NCBI RefSeq assembly: GCF_005771535.1
Contig: NZ_VANU01000001.1
Location: forward strand, 1 to 64,000
DNA length: 64,000 nucleotides
Direction of reading: 5' to 3'
Origin: Arcobacter arenosus
GTDB lineage: Bacteria; Campylobacterota; Campylobacteria; Campylobacterales; Arcobacteraceae
Part shown: positions 33,015 to 44,473 of the stretch, in pieces
Position numbering within the stretch: the first letter of the stretch is position 1
How the letters are laid out: each line of letters starts with the position of its first letter
Made by a program: the position numbers and the translations under genes
Notes under the pieces: model-generated
The model's database searches: none
What the model was told of the DNA's origin: nothing
The model's input: the letters and a program-made list of their open reading frames with translations, nothing else

Positions 33015-33015
<1 letters not shown>
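32870..33015. repeat. Nested palindromic element after guaB
   Basis: Outer arms AAAAGTGATGTT (32870-32881) and AACATCACTTTT (33004-33015) are perfect inverses. Inner arms AAGATTGATTTTTT (32914-32927) and AAAAAATCAATCTT (32957-32970) pair as well, and the loop GAGCGTACACGCAGTACG is GC-rich. The right end reaches the guaB stop codon. It could act as a terminator and looks like a dispersed MITE-like repeat. Confidence 0.6.
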
Positions 33016-34481
<1,466 letters not shown>

Positions 34482-34484
34482 TTA

Positions 34485-35843
34485 TTATTTGTAATCAACA
34501 GCTTTTTCTAATGCCAAAGCACCATTGAACATAGTTTGTTCATCATACGCTTTTCCTATCAATTGTAAACCTATTGGCATACCATCTTCATCTTTATCAA
34601 TAGGAAGAGATATTGCAGGAAGTCCTGCTAAGTTTACTGAGATTGTATAAATATCACTTAGATACATCTCTAATGAAGTTTTAAAACTTCCAAATTCTGG
34701 TGCAGTTGTTGGAGCAACAGGTGAAAGAATTAAATCTGCGTCTTTAAAAATATCTTCATACATATCTTTAATAAGGTGTCTAACCTTTTGTGCTTTAATA
34801 TAATATGCATCATAATATCCAGAACTAAGTACGAAAGAACCAAGCATGATTCTTTTTTGTACTTCATCACCAAACCCTTGAGATTTAGTTTGAACATACA
34901 TATCTTTTAGTCCACCATCACCTTTTCTATTACCAAATCTAACACCATCAAATCTAGCAAGATTTGCAGATGCTTCTGCTGTTGCAACAATATAATATGT
35001 TGAAACAATCTTTTCAGTATCAAGCATTTGCTTATGAACAATCTCATGTCCAGCTTCTTCTAAAGCTTTTACTGCTTTAGAGAATCCTTTTTTGATTGGT
35101 TCACTTGCTTGGTCAACAAAGTTATCTATAACAGCTATTTTAAGTTTTTTATCACTATCTAAATTTGGAGCTACAGGAGTATAATCTACATTTGCAGAAG
35201 TTGAATCCATTGGATCGTGTCCAGAAATAATATCATATAAAATTGCCGCATCTTCTACGTTTTGAGTAATAGGGCCAACTTGGTCTAAAGAAGATGAATA
35301 AGCTGTAACACCATATCTTGAAACTCTTCCATAAGTTGGTTTCATCCCAACAACTCCACAATACGCTGCTGGTTGTCTAACCGAACCACCTGTGTCAGTT
35401 CCTAATGCAGCAATAGCAATACCACCAGCAACAGCTGCAGCACTTCCACCACTACTTCCACCAGCAGTTTTATTTGGATTATGAGGGTTTAAAGTTTTTC
35501 CGTAACATGAAGTATCTGTACTACTTCCCATGGCGAATTCATCCATATTTGCTCTACCAAATGGACTTAATCCTGCAGTTCTTAGATTTTTTATTACAGT
35601 TGCGTCATAAGCACTTACATAACCTTGTAAAATGTTACTACAACATGTAATATTCCAATTTTTTACATTTATAATATCTTTGATTGCAATAGGAATACCT
35701 TCACCAGAAGTTGAAAGCTCTTCATTTTTAAGCTGCTCTACATAAGCACCAATATTGCTTTGCTTAACTTTTAAAGCAATATCTTCTTGTATTTTCTTGA
35801 TTTCTTCACTATTTAGCTTTAGTGCTTCTTTTAGAGTTATCAA
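34485..35843 (-). CDS. gatA: Aspartyl/glutamyl-tRNA(Asn/Gln) amidotransferase subunit A
   Basis: 452 aa amidase-signature protein. The catalytic Lys lies in PIAIKDIINV (about residue 54), and the Ser cluster in GGSSGGSAAAVAGG (about 128-141) with GTDTGGSVRQPAAYCG following. With GatB and GatC it converts Glu-tRNA(Gln) or Asp-tRNA(Asn) to the amide. The MDEFAMGSSTDTS segment confirms GatA over general amidases. gatB and gatC are not in the window. Confidence 0.96.
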   Translation of the reverse strand: MITLKEALKLNSEEIKKIQEDIALKVKQSNIGAYVEQLKNEELSTSGEGIPIAIKDIINVKNWNITCCSNILQGYVSAYDATVIKNLRTAGLSPFGRANMDEFAMGSSTDTSCYGKTLNPHNPNKTAGGSSGGSAAAVAGGIAIAALGTDTGGSVRQPAAYCGVVGMKPTYGRVSRYGVTAYSSSLDQVGPITQNVEDAAILYDIISGHDPMDSTSANVDYTPVAPNLDSDKKLKIAVIDNFVDQASEPIKKGFSKAVKALEEAGHEIVHKQMLDTEKIVSTYYIVATAEASANLARFDGVRFGNRKGDGGLKDMYVQTKSQGFGDEVQKRIMLGSFVLSSGYYDAYYIKAQKVRHLIKDMYEDIFKDADLILSPVAPTTAPEFGSFKTSLEMYLSDIYTISVNLAGLPAISLPIDKDEDGMPIGLQLIGKAYDEQTMFNGALALEKAVDYK

Positions 35844-35950
35844 TATATTCTCCTAGGAATTATGTATAATAATTGCGCGCTATTATATAAAAAAAATGAT
35901 TAAATTCTGGTAAATGACTTTTTAGAAATAAATTTGTAATTTTTAGTAAT

Positions 35951-35985
35951 AAAAAAAGGGAGTAAGAAAACTTACTCCCTTTTAA
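35951..35985 (-). terminator. Rho-independent terminator of the rpmJ-rplQ operon
   Basis: On the minus strand GGGAGTAAG pairs with CTTACTCCC around a 4-nt loop, followed by a run of seven T. It lies 20 bp after the rplQ stop. Confidence 0.85.
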
Positions 35986-36004
35986 AAGATGTAAAATCTA
36001 AAGA

Positions 36005-36355
36005 TTATACGAAAGAAATGAATGCCATTGGAGTAGCATCCCCTCTTCTGATTCTTGTTTTTACAATTGAAGTATATCCACCATTTCTGTCTTCATACTT
36101 TGGTGCAATTTCGTTGATTAGTTTTTTAGTAGCTTCTTTATCTTGTAATAAAGCAAATACAGCTCTGTGTGTATTAAAATCTGCATTTCTTGCAGTTGTT
36201 ACTAATCTCTCAATATATCTTTTTAATTCTTTTGCTTTTGGAACAGTTGTTTCGATTTTTTCTCTCTCAATAATTGCGATTGCCATGTTTTTTAACAATG
36301 CTTTTCTATGAGAAGAAGTTCTGTTTAATCTTCTATATCCGTGCTTATGTCTCAT
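36005..36355 (-). CDS. rplQ: 50S ribosomal protein L17
   Basis: 116 aa. [20 protein letters not shown] is the classic L17 N-terminus, and the Lys/Arg-rich [19 protein letters not shown] and C-terminal [15 protein letters not shown] fit. Last gene of the S13-S11-S4-alpha-L17 operon, 13 bp after rpoA, with a strong terminator behind it. Confidence 0.98.
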   Translation of the reverse strand: MRHKHGYRRLNRTSSHRKALLKNMAIAIIEREKIETTVPKAKELKRYIERLVTTARNADFNTHRAVFALLQDKEATKKLINEIAPKYEDRNGGYTSIVKTRIRRGDATPMAFISFV

Positions 36356-36368
36356 ATTTAACCCTTAA

Positions 36369-37367
36369 TTATGCTTTTAGTTGCTCTAATTTTCTTCTTA
36401 AAGCTGATGCAACATTTTCAGGAAGTGTGTTTTCAATTGGGAAACCTAAAGATTCTAATTTCTCTTGGATTTCATCAAATGATTTCTTTCCTAAATTTTT
36501 AATGTTTTTAACTTCTACTTCGCTCATAAGTACTAATTCACCAAGGAATTTAAGCCCAGCTCTATCTAAAGAGTTGAAACTTCTAGCACTTAGATTTAAA
36601 TCATCAATTTTTACAATTAAATCTTTTAGTTCTACTGGCTCTTCACCTGCATCACTAACTGTTACTTCAGATAAATCAAATACTTTGTTAAATACTGACA
36701 TTTGTGAATACATAACAGATACTGCTTCTTTGAATGCAGCAATTGGAGTAATTTGTCCATTTGTTTGTACGTTAAATACAGCTTTTTCAAAGTTAGGGTT
36801 ATCTTCAACTAACATTTTTTCGATATCGTAAACTACTTTTTTTACTGGTGTAAAGAAAGCATCTAGTGGAATGAAATCTGAACTAACCATATCTCTAATA
36901 TCTTCAGATGGCATATAACCAATACCTCTTTGAATAATAACAGAAAAAGTTAAATTACAGTCACTGTTGATTGTAGCTAAGTGAACATCTGGAGAAACAA
37001 TTTCAACATCAGAGTTTACTAAGTCTTCACCTTTAATCTCTTTTGGACCATCAAAAGAGTATTCAACAACAACTTGATCTTCATCACCATTAATTTTAAA
37101 TTTTATGTTCTTAAGATTAATAATAAAAATAGCAATATCTTCTAGCATCCCTCTTAACGAATCAAATTCGTGAGAAGCACCTTCAATCTTAACTGCGATT
37201 GGAGCATATCCAACCGAGCTAGATAGTAGTAATCTTCTTAAAGGATGCGCTAATGTAATTGCAAAACCACTTTCAAATGGGTATGCAGAAATCTTAGCTT
37301 CGTTATCACTGATTGCTTCGATTTCAACTTCTGTTGGTAAAAATGGAGTGTCTGCAAATTTTTTCAT
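36369..37367 (-). CDS. rpoA: RNA polymerase subunit alpha
   Basis: 332 aa. The N-terminal assembly domain (about 1-230) shows GFAITLAHPLRRLLLSSSVG and EFDSLRGMLEDI. The C-terminal DNA- and activator-binding domain (about 250-315) shows LNLSARSFNSLDRAGLKFLG and LGKKSFDEIQEKL. Length and order are normal. It stands in its usual place between rpsD and rplQ. Confidence 0.98.
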   Translation of the reverse strand: MKKFADTPFLPTEVEIEAISDNEAKISAYPFESGFAITLAHPLRRLLLSSSVGYAPIAVKIEGASHEFDSLRGMLEDIAIFIINLKNIKFKINGDEDQVVVEYSFDGPKEIKGEDLVNSDVEIVSPDVHLATINSDCNLTFSVIIQRGIGYMPSEDIRDMVSSDFIPLDAFFTPVKKVVYDIEKMLVEDNPNFEKAVFNVQTNGQITPIAAFKEAVSVMYSQMSVFNKVFDLSEVTVSDAGEEPVELKDLIVKIDDLNLSARSFNSLDRAGLKFLGELVLMSEVEVKNIKNLGKKSFDEIQEKLESLGFPIENTLPENVASALRRKLEQLKA

Positions 37368-37386
37368 ACGCTGCTACCTTTATTTA

Positions 37387-38013
37387 TTATTTAGAATATA
37401 ACTCTACGATTAATCTTTCTTCAACAGGAATAACAACTTCTTCTCTAGTTGGGATTCTTGTAAAAATTCCGAATACTTTATCTTTATCTACGTCAACCCA
37501 TTCAACCATACCAGTTTGGTTAGTTAATTCAAGTGATCTTACAACTTGTGGGTTAGATTTAGATTTTTCTTTAATTTCAATTTTTTGACCTGGTTTAACA
37601 ACATAAGAAGGAATATCAACTTTCTTACCATCTACTAAAACGTGTCCGTGTGTTGTAAATTGTCTAGCATTTGCTCTAGTTGTAGCAAATCCCATTCTAT
37701 ATACAACGTTATCTAATCTTTGCTCGATTAAAGTAATAAGGTTTGCCCCTGTATTACCATCTCTTCTTACAGCTTCTTTAAAGTATTTTCTAAATTGTTT
37801 CTCAGAAACACCATACATATATTTAGCTTTTTGCTTTTCTCTTAATTGTAAACCATATTCAGAGATTTTAGCTCTTCTTTGTCCATGTTGTCCTGGAGCA
37901 AATGGTCTTTTTTCTAGTGCAGATTTTCCGTTAAGTCTTCTCTCACCTTTTAATCCAAGGTCTGCGTCTAATCTTCTTTCAATCTTTTCTCTTGGTCCTC
38001 TATATCTTGCCAT
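37387..38013 (-). CDS. rpsD: 30S ribosomal protein S4
   Basis: 208 aa. [20 protein letters not shown] is the S4 start. The S4 RNA-binding domain reads [20 protein letters not shown], then [21 protein letters not shown]. It nucleates assembly of the small subunit and in many bacteria represses its own operon. It is preceded by rpsK with a 10-bp gap. Confidence 0.98.
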   Translation of the reverse strand: MARYRGPREKIERRLDADLGLKGERRLNGKSALEKRPFAPGQHGQRRAKISEYGLQLREKQKAKYMYGVSEKQFRKYFKEAVRRDGNTGANLITLIEQRLDNVVYRMGFATTRANARQFTTHGHVLVDGKKVDIPSYVVKPGQKIEIKEKSKSNPQVVRSLELTNQTGMVEWVDVDKDKVFGIFTRIPTREEVVIPVEERLIVELYSK

Positions 38014-38023
38014 TAACTACTCC

Positions 38024-38416
38024 TTACACTCTTCTTCTTTTAGGAGGTCTACAACCGTTATGTGGTAAAGGTGTTACATCCTTAAACCATCTAACAGAAA
38101 TACCTTCTATAGCTCCAACAGATTTAACTGCTGTATCTCTACCTGAACCTGGACCTTGGATTTTAATACCAACATTTTTAATTCCATGTTCTTTTGCTTT
38201 AGTTACTGCATCTTCAACTGCTGCTTGAGCTGCGAATGGAGTAGATTTTTTAGAACCTTTAAATCCTAAGTTACCAGCTGATGACCATGCAATTGCATTA
38301 CCCGCATTGTCAGTTACTGTTACCATTGTGTTATTAAACGTTGCTGCAATATGTACAATACCGTCAGCAATATTCTTTTTTACTATTTTTTTTCTAGTTA
38401 CTTTTCTTTTTGCCAT
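38024..38416 (-). CDS. rpsK: 30S ribosomal protein S11
   Basis: 130 aa. [36 protein letters not shown] and the C-terminal [14 protein letters not shown] are diagnostic. It binds the platform of the 30S subunit with S6 and S18. Normal length and position between rpsM and rpsD. Confidence 0.98.
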   Translation of the reverse strand: MAKRKVTRKKIVKKNIADGIVHIAATFNNTMVTVTDNAGNAIAWSSAGNLGFKGSKKSTPFAAQAAVEDAVTKAKEHGIKNVGIKIQGPGSGRDTAVKSVGAIEGISVRWFKDVTPLPHNGCRPPKRRRV

Positions 38417-38428
38417 ACGTTATCCTTA

Positions 38429-38791
38429 TTATGCTGCACCAACAGTTCTTTTTTTACCTTTTCTAGTTCTGGCATTAGTTTTAGTCTTTTGCCCTCTACA
38501 AGGTAAACCTTTTCTGTGTCTTAAACCTCTGTATGAACCTAAATCCATAAGTGCTTTAATATCCATAGCAACTTTTTTTCTTAAATCCCCTTCTACCATG
38601 TAGTTTTCTTGGATTTCTTTTCTGATAGCTGCCGCTTCGTCTTCTGTTAATTCGTGTGCTCTTTTGTTGTAATCAATTCCAACAGCATCTAAGATTAATC
38701 TAGAGTTATGTAAACCAATTCCGTAGATATACGTTAAAGCGTATTCCATTCTTTTTTTGTTTGGTAAATCAACACCTGCAATTCTTGCCAT
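38429..38791 (-). CDS. rpsM: 30S ribosomal protein S13
   Basis: 120 aa. [26 protein letters not shown] and the tail [20 protein letters not shown] identify S13, at the head of the small subunit contacting 5S RNA bridges. Two bases separate it from rpmJ. Confidence 0.98.
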   Translation of the reverse strand: MARIAGVDLPNKKRMEYALTYIYGIGLHNSRLILDAVGIDYNKRAHELTEDEAAAIRKEIQENYMVEGDLRKKVAMDIKALMDLGSYRGLRHRKGLPCRGQKTKTNARTRKGKKRTVGAA

Positions 38792-38793
38792 GA

Positions 38794-38907
38794 TTATCCT
38801 TGTCTCTGTTTATGTTTTTTATTGTCGCAGATTACTCTTACGATACCTTTTCTTTTGATAACTTTACATTTATCACACATTTTCTTTACTGAAGCTCTTA
38901 CTTTCAT
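38794..38907 (-). CDS. rpmJ: 50S ribosomal protein L36
   Basis: 37 aa from ATG 38907 to TAA 38796-38794. [20 protein letters not shown] and then [15 protein letters not shown] give the zinc-ribbon C-x2-C with the later Cys and His. It is the short zinc-binding L36. GGACAG is the ribosome binding site. It leads the S13 operon here; infA and secY, often upstream in bacteria, are not present. Confidence 0.95.
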   Translation of the reverse strand: MKVRASVKKMCDKCKVIKRKGIVRVICDNKKHKQRQG

Positions 38908-39137
38908 CAGTCTGTCCTTTTTGTGTTTTTACCCACAATCCAACAGGGGAGAACTGCATAAAAAAACAAAATTCTTTGTTTTTTTGCCGTAACTAAGATT
39001 TTTTTGTTAAAATCTTTGGAACCAAACAAAGACAAACCAGACATCTGCTTAGTTTATAATTGCTTTTTTAGGTTCTTCCCAACTCTTTATAAAACACAAA
39101 AATTTTATAAAAAATTCCTTCTTGCTTGGAAAAATGG
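38908..39137 (-). promoter_or_regulatory. About 230-nt untranslated leader of the rpmJ operon
   Basis: From a -10 box at 39149-39144 the message would run about 230 nt before rpmJ. The leader can form several hairpins: AAGATT/AATCTT near 38997-39015, AAACAAAG/TTTGTTTTT near 38962-38981, and TGTG-GGTAAAAA-CACA just before the ribosome binding site. The 392-bp gap 38908-39299 holds this leader and the promoter of the divergent HD-GYP gene, but no gene. A ribosomal-protein autoregulatory structure is possible. Confidence 0.45.
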
Positions 39138-39143
39138 AAACGG

Positions 39144-39149
39144 ATTATA
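39144..39149 (-). promoter_or_regulatory. -10 box of the rpmJ-rplQ operon
   Basis: TATAAT on the minus strand preceded by AT-rich DNA (TTAAT). No clear -35 box, as is common in this phylum. It is the best promoter match upstream of rpmJ. Confidence 0.45.
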
Positions 39150-39299
39150 ATTAATTTTAGCTTAAAGATACTTTAACTAACTATTATATCGTTCAAGTTA
39201 TCGTTTTTGAATTCTTTTCTTAATATTAGTTTATCAATATTTAAAAATTTTAAGCTATAATAATTTTTTTTATAATTAGTTGACAAAGGTGATTATTTC

Positions 39300-40337
39300 A
39301 TGGAACTTAATAATTTAAATGCAGTTTATATTGACGATGAAGCTATTAATTTAATGCTTGTGGAAGCTTATGGGCAAGAGTTTGGCTTAAATATTAAGTG
39401 CTTTGATGACTCACAAGAAGGATTAGACTATATTTTAACTAACGATATTGATATTTTATTTACAGATTATATGATGCCAAATATTGATGGTATTGAATTG
39501 ATAAAAAGATTTAGAAAGACACAGGATGAAGTTCCAATTGTAGTTATTACTGCTGCTGGAGACGACCAAGAACTAAAAATAAATGCTTTAGAGGCAGGTG
39601 CAACAGATTTTTTAACTAAACCTATTGATATATCTGAGTTTAAAGCAAGAACAATCAATCTACTCAAACTAAGATTAGCTCAATTAAAACTACAAGATAA
39701 AGCTTTATTACTAGAAGATGAAGTAAAAAAAGCAACAAAAGAGATACAAAGCAGAGAGCATGAAACACTAATGGTACTTGCAAGAACAGCAGAATATAAA
39801 GATGCAGAAACTGCTAATCATACAATAAGAGTTGCTCACTATTCTAAACTTCTTGCTAAAAAAATTGGATTAGATGAAGAGAAGCAAAGCGTTATCTATT
39901 ATTCTGCACCATTCCATGATATAGGAAAAGTTGGAATTGCTGATTCTATTCTTTTAAAAGAGGGAAAATTAAGTGATGAAGAGTTTGATATAATGAAAAG
40001 TCATGTACATATTGGTAATGAAATATTAAAAGATACTAATAGTGCTTATTTAATTGAAGGTCAAATAATTGCACAAAATCATCATGAAAAATATGATGGT
40101 TCAGGTTATCCCCTTGGATTAAAAGGGGAAGATATTCCAATAAGTGCGAGAATTGTAACAATTGCTGATGTTTTTGATGCATTAACTTCAGTTAGACCAT
40201 ATAAAAAATCTTGGTCTATCCAAGATGCAGTATTATTGTTATTAAGAGAAAAAGGTAAACATTTTGATCCAAAATTAGTTGACCTTTTTGTTGAATCTAT
40301 AGAAGAGGTAAAAAAAATACATGACACTTATCACTAA
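39300..40337 (+). CDS. Response regulator with HD-GYP domain
   Basis: 345 aa. A receiver domain (1-120) has the phospho-acceptor Asp in DILFTDYMMPNIDG (about residue 56) and Lys in DFLTKPID. A short helix leads to an HD-GYP phosphodiesterase domain (about 155-340): FHDIGKVGIAD and HHEKYDGSGYPLGLKG. It should break down cyclic di-GMP when phosphorylated. A -10 box TATAAT is at 39256-39261. It overlaps the next gene by 17 bp. Confidence 0.93.
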   Translation: MELNNLNAVYIDDEAINLMLVEAYGQEFGLNIKCFDDSQEGLDYILTNDIDILFTDYMMPNIDGIELIKRFRKTQDEVPIVVITAAGDDQELKINALEAGATDFLTKPIDISEFKARTINLLKLRLAQLKLQDKALLLEDEVKKATKEIQSREHETLMVLARTAEYKDAETANHTIRVAHYSKLLAKKIGLDEEKQSVIYYSAPFHDIGKVGIADSILLKEGKLSDEEFDIMKSHVHIGNEILKDTNSAYLIEGQIIAQNHHEKYDGSGYPLGLKGEDIPISARIVTIADVFDALTSVRPYKKSWSIQDAVLLLLREKGKHFDPKLVDLFVESIEEVKKIHDTYH

Positions 40338-40686
40338 AAAAAATATTAATATCCAAGTTGAGCAAAGTGAAATCCCTTGGTTAAAAATATTCACAAATGA
40401 TAGTTATAAAGAGTTATCTGATTGTTCAGATGAGATTAGGTTTGAGATTTTTGAAGCTTTAAATAAAATAGAAAAACTTATGATTGATTATTACAAACCT
40501 GAAAAAATAAATGTTGCATCATTTGGAAATTATGTTCCACATGTTCATTTTCATATAATGGCAAGATTTAAAGAGGATTCATATTTCCCTGAACCAATGT
40601 GGGGTAAGAAACAAAGAGATGGAAAACTAGACTTACCATCTTTTGATGAGTTTTATGAAAAAATAAAAGAGGTATTTAAAGATTAA
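40321..40686 (+). CDS. HIT family protein
   Basis: 121 aa. The histidine triad is in VPHVHFHIMARF (about residue 78), with INVASFGNYV before it. HIT proteins hydrolyse or transfer nucleoside monophosphates. It overlaps the HD-GYP gene by 17 bp, which suggests co-translation, but no shared role is evident. Confidence 0.88.
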   Translation: MTLITKKNINIQVEQSEIPWLKIFTNDSYKELSDCSDEIRFEIFEALNKIEKLMIDYYKPEKINVASFGNYVPHVHFHIMARFKEDSYFPEPMWGKKQRDGKLDLPSFDEFYEKIKEVFKD

Positions 40687-40704
40687 AGTTTAAAAACTTT
40701 AATC
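40681..40704. terminator. Bidirectional terminator between the HIT gene and the hybrid kinase gene
   Basis: GATTAAAGTT and AACTTTAATC form a 10-bp perfect stem with a TAAA loop, and the plus side is followed by T-rich sequence. It spans the stop codons of both converging genes. Confidence 0.75.
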
Positions 40705-43308
40705 TACTTTTTTTAAATCTTCAACGCAACTACTAAGCTTATTAAATTCACTTTTATAATCAATTTGTGAATTCTCTTTTGCACTTAACTCAATTTTTTT
40801 AGATATTTCAAATACATCATTTATCTTAAGATTTGCAGAAGCCCCTTTGATTTTATGAGCATTTTGTATTATAGATTCAAAATCTTCATTATCAATTGAT
40901 GTTTTTAATTTTTCTAAATCTTTATCAATTGTAGAAATAAATGTTTTAAAAATATTTCTAAATATATCTAATTTTAAACCTAATGATTTTGCCACTTTTT
41001 CTAATGAGTATTTTTCTTCTACTACCGTTTTTTTACTATTTTCACTAACTTTTAATGTTGTTTCTTTATTTGCTTTTATATATTTTGTTAAAATTTCATC
41101 TAACATATATTCTTCAAATGGTTTTGGGATATAATCATCCATCCCTTCACTTAAAAACTTCTCTTTATCTCCAGCAACCGCATTTGCTGTTAAAGCTACA
41201 ATAGGAGTGTGTTTTAAATTATTTTCTTTTTCAAATTTTAAAATCTCTTTTGTTGCATCTATACCATTCATAACTGGCATATTAATATCCATAAAAATAA
41301 GTTCATACTTATTTCCAGATTTAATCTCATCAACAGCTAATTGGCCATTTTCAAGAAGTTTACAACGAATATGTTTTTGACTTAACATAGCTTCCATCAA
41401 ATATTGATTAACAGGATTATCTTCAACAATTAAACAACAAATATTTGAATGTTTTATTAATTCTCTATCAATTTTTACTTCATCTTCTAAATTTGGATTT
41501 AAAATATCAACTATTGTATCATAGAGTTTTGATTGATTTATTGGAGACTTTATCATTCTATGTTCATTTTCAATAGATATCTCTTTATCGCTGTAATCAG
41601 CGATAAATATTAGTGGAACATTAATTTTTGTTAAATCTAATTTTAATAAATCGTCATATTTTCCAATTATTAAACTAAACTCATTTAAAGTCTCAATATC
41701 ATCAGTAACCTCTGGCTCACTGTAGTTTGTTAAATACTTTTTAACCATACCAAGCTGAGAAGTACAATCATATTCGTAACAGAAAATTGCAATTTTAGAA
41801 CTTGTGTCAATTTGAGGATATAGATTTTTACTTTTTTCGTATTCCATTTCTAATTCAAAATAAAATTCACTTCCTTTATTTTCTTCACTAAGTAGCTCTA
41901 TTTTTGAACCCATAATATTTATAATGTTTGAACTTATAGATAAACCAAGTCCTGTACCACCAAATTTTCTTGTTACACTTGAATCAGCTTGAGAAAAAGG
42001 ATTAAATATAATTTTTTGATAATCTTTTGATATTCCTATACCAGAATCTTTGATACTAAATAAAATTTTTGCTGTTTTTTCATCTCTTTGAACTTGTTCA
42101 ATTCTAATTGAGATATTACCTTCATTTGGCGTAAACTTTATGGCATTACCTATTAAATTTGTTAAAACTTGTTTTATTTTTAATGAATCTCCAATCAAAT
42201 TATTTGGAAGTTTAGGATCAATAAAAAACAAAATATCTATATTTTTTTCGCTTGCTTTTGCAACAAAAAGTTCAATAGCTGGTTCAAACTCTTTAAAGGG
42301 ATTAAATGCCCTATTTTCTAATTCAAATTTTCCACTTTCTATTTTTGAAATATCTAATATATCATTTATAATTCCAAGAAGTGATTTTGCACTACTATTA
42401 ATTATATCAATATACCCCATCTCTTTTTTAGGAATATCTGAATTTTCTAAAAGTTTTGCAAAGCCTAATATACCATTTAAAGGTGTTCTTATTTCATGTG
42501 ACATTGTGGCAAGAAAAATTGATTTAGATGCTTCAGCTTCTTTTGCTTTTTCTAAAGAAATTATATGTTCTGTAATATCAATTGAAAATGATAAAAACTC
42601 TAAAATATTATTTTTTGAATCTAAAATTGGAACAATTATAGTTGAAGTATAAAAAACATTTCCATTTTTATCTAAATTTTTTATCTCTCCTGTCCAAATA
42701 TTATTTTTTGAGATTTTTGTAAATAAAGCATTAAAAAAAACTTCATCAAAATTTTTATGACACAATATATTATATTCTTCACCTAAAAGTTCACTTTCTT
42801 TATATAATGACTTTTCTAAATATTTATCATTTACATGGGTTATTTTCCCAAATTTATCAAACTTTGAAATCATTGCAGAGGCATCTACCGCCTTTTGATA
42901 CTCTTCTAAAAACTTATTTGATTCTGATAGATTTTCAATTAAAGAATTTGTTTTTTTATCTTTATTTTCTAAGTAGTTAATCAATTTATTAACTTGAATA
43001 ACAAAGTTATCTATATCTGTATTTGCAAAATTTTTTTCAAAAAATTGGTAATGGTCATTTTCTATTTTATCAAGAAATTCCGTTAACTCAAGCATAGGTT
43101 TTTTAACGAATTGATTTGAAACAAAAACTGCAATTATCACAAGAGTTATCAATAAAAGTGTCATATAAAATGCCATAAAATTCTTTGTTTGCATATCTAA
43201 ATATGAACCTAAAGCATAATCTATACCAATATATAAACTAATAATAAAAACAAAACCTGTTAAAATTACAGGTATTAAAATTTTTTCTAAAGTATCTAAA
43301 CCCTTCAT
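40699..43308 (-). CDS. Hybrid sensor histidine kinase with PAS, receiver and Hpt domains
   Basis: 869 aa. Two N-terminal membrane helices (about 9-30 and 43-64) enclose a very short loop, so sensing is probably cytoplasmic. A PAS domain covers about 135-250. The kinase core has SHEIRTPLNGILG (His about 272), GNAIKFTPNEG and GTGLGLSIS. A receiver domain follows (FMDINMPVMNG with Asp), then an Hpt domain at the C-terminus (AHKIKGASANLK with phospho-His). It can run a full phosphorelay within one chain. The output partner is not adjacent; the HD-GYP regulator converges from the other side. Confidence 0.92.
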   Translation of the reverse strand: MKGLDTLEKILIPVILTGFVFIISLYIGIDYALGSYLDMQTKNFMAFYMTLLLITLVIIAVFVSNQFVKKPMLELTEFLDKIENDHYQFFEKNFANTDIDNFVIQVNKLINYLENKDKKTNSLIENLSESNKFLEEYQKAVDASAMISKFDKFGKITHVNDKYLEKSLYKESELLGEEYNILCHKNFDEVFFNALFTKISKNNIWTGEIKNLDKNGNVFYTSTIIVPILDSKNNILEFLSFSIDITEHIISLEKAKEAEASKSIFLATMSHEIRTPLNGILGFAKLLENSDIPKKEMGYIDIINSSAKSLLGIINDILDISKIESGKFELENRAFNPFKEFEPAIELFVAKASEKNIDILFFIDPKLPNNLIGDSLKIKQVLTNLIGNAIKFTPNEGNISIRIEQVQRDEKTAKILFSIKDSGIGISKDYQKIIFNPFSQADSSVTRKFGGTGLGLSISSNIINIMGSKIELLSEENKGSEFYFELEMEYEKSKNLYPQIDTSSKIAIFCYEYDCTSQLGMVKKYLTNYSEPEVTDDIETLNEFSLIIGKYDDLLKLDLTKINVPLIFIADYSDKEISIENEHRMIKSPINQSKLYDTIVDILNPNLEDEVKIDRELIKHSNICCLIVEDNPVNQYLMEAMLSQKHIRCKLLENGQLAVDEIKSGNKYELIFMDINMPVMNGIDATKEILKFEKENNLKHTPIVALTANAVAGDKEKFLSEGMDDYIPKPFEEYMLDEILTKYIKANKETTLKVSENSKKTVVEEKYSLEKVAKSLGLKLDIFRNIFKTFISTIDKDLEKLKTSIDNEDFESIIQNAHKIKGASANLKINDVFEISKKIELSAKENSQIDYKSEFNKLSSCVEDLKKVD

Positions 43309-43380
43309 ATAAAAACAATCCTTAAAAATAATTAGGAGTTTATCATAAAATGAATTTATTTTTGAGTAAAAGAAGAAAGA

Positions 43381-43401
43381 AAAGGCTCAAAAAGAGCCTT
43401 T
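43381..43401 (-). terminator. Terminator of the leuD-leuB operon
   Basis: On the minus strand AAAGGCTC pairs with GAGCCTTT around a T5 loop, followed by TCTTTCTT. It is 5 bp past the leuB stop. Confidence 0.75.
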
Positions 43402-43405
43402 TTAA

Positions 43406-44473
43406 TTATTGACTAATATTATTAGCGATAATATCACCCATTTCTGAAGTAGTAACAACCTCTTTAGCATCATATGCTGCTAAATCTTTTGTTCTATATC
43501 CATCTTTTAGTGCTTTTTTAATAGCTGCATCAATTTTATCTGCCGCTTCCATTTCACCTAAAGAGTATCTTAACATCATTCCAGCAGATTCAATAGTTGC
43601 AATTGGATTTGCAATTCCTTGTCCTGCAATATCAGGAGCAGAACCATGAATTGGCTCATAAATTGCAGTTTTATCTCCAGTTGAAGCTGATGGTAATAAT
43701 CCAATTGAACCAACAACCATAGAAGCTGTATCAGATAAAATATCACCAAAGATATTTCCAGTTACAATTACATCAAATTGTTTTGGATTTCTTACTAATT
43801 GCATTGCCGCATTATCAACATACATATGAGATAATTCAACTTCAGGATAATCTTTAGCAATCTCTTCCATTGTGTCTCTCCATAATTGAGAAACTTCAAG
43901 AACATTTGCTTTATCAACAGAACAAACTCTTTTATCTCTTTTCATAGCTAGTTCAAAAGCAGTTTTACCAATTCTTTCAATCTCAGGTTTAGTATAAACC
44001 ATAGTATTAAATGCTTTAAAACCATCATTTTCTCTAGGCTTTCCAAAATAGATACCACCAATAAGTTCTCTTACAATCATAATATCAACACCTTCAATAA
44101 CCTCAGGTTTAAGTGTTGAAGCGTTTACTAACTCATCATAAATGATTGCCGGTCTTAAGTTTGCATAAACTTCCATTGCTTCTCTGAATTTTAAAAGTCC
44201 TGTTTCTGGTCTTAAATCCCTTGGTAAAGTATCCCATTTTTCTCCACCAATTGCCCCAAATAAACAAGCATCAGAATTTAATACACCATCAATAGTTTCT
44301 TGAGGTAGTGGAGTACCAGTTTCATCAATAGCAATACCACCCATTAAATACTCTTTATACTCTAAAGAGAACCCACAAGAATAAGAAACTGCATCTAAAA
44401 CCTTAATTGCTTCATCTACAATCTCTGGACCAATTCCATCACCTTTGATAATTGAAATATCATATTTTTTCAT
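43406..44473 (-). CDS. leuB: 3-isopropylmalate dehydrogenase
   Basis: 355 aa. [20 protein letters not shown] is the N-terminal motif, and [15 protein letters not shown] is the substrate-binding loop of leucine-type enzymes. [20 protein letters not shown] and [14 protein letters not shown] are further hallmarks. It oxidises and decarboxylates 3-isopropylmalate in leucine synthesis. It overlaps the leuD stop by one base. Confidence 0.96.
   Translation of the reverse strand: MKKYDISIIKGDGIGPEIVDEAIKVLDAVSYSCGFSLEYKEYLMGGIAIDETGTPLPQETIDGVLNSDACLFGAIGGEKWDTLPRDLRPETGLLKFREAMEVYANLRPAIIYDELVNASTLKPEVIEGVDIMIVRELIGGIYFGKPRENDGFKAFNTMVYTKPEIERIGKTAFELAMKRDKRVCSVDKANVLEVSQLWRDTMEEIAKDYPEVELSHMYVDNAAMQLVRNPKQFDVIVTGNIFGDILSDTASMVVGSIGLLPSASTGDKTAIYEPIHGSAPDIAGQGIANPIATIESAGMMLRYSLGEMEAADKIDAAIKKALKDGYRTKDLAAYDAKEVVTTSEMGDIIANNISQ

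Noticed and set aside
38873-38959. 28-codon upstream frame overlapping rpmJ
   Set aside because: No ribosome binding site, and most of it lies in another frame of rpmJ.
39300-40327. Antisense open frames opposite the HD-GYP gene and many others across the window
   Set aside because: They mirror real genes, lack ribosome sites and have odd compositions rich in Ser, Leu and Phe.
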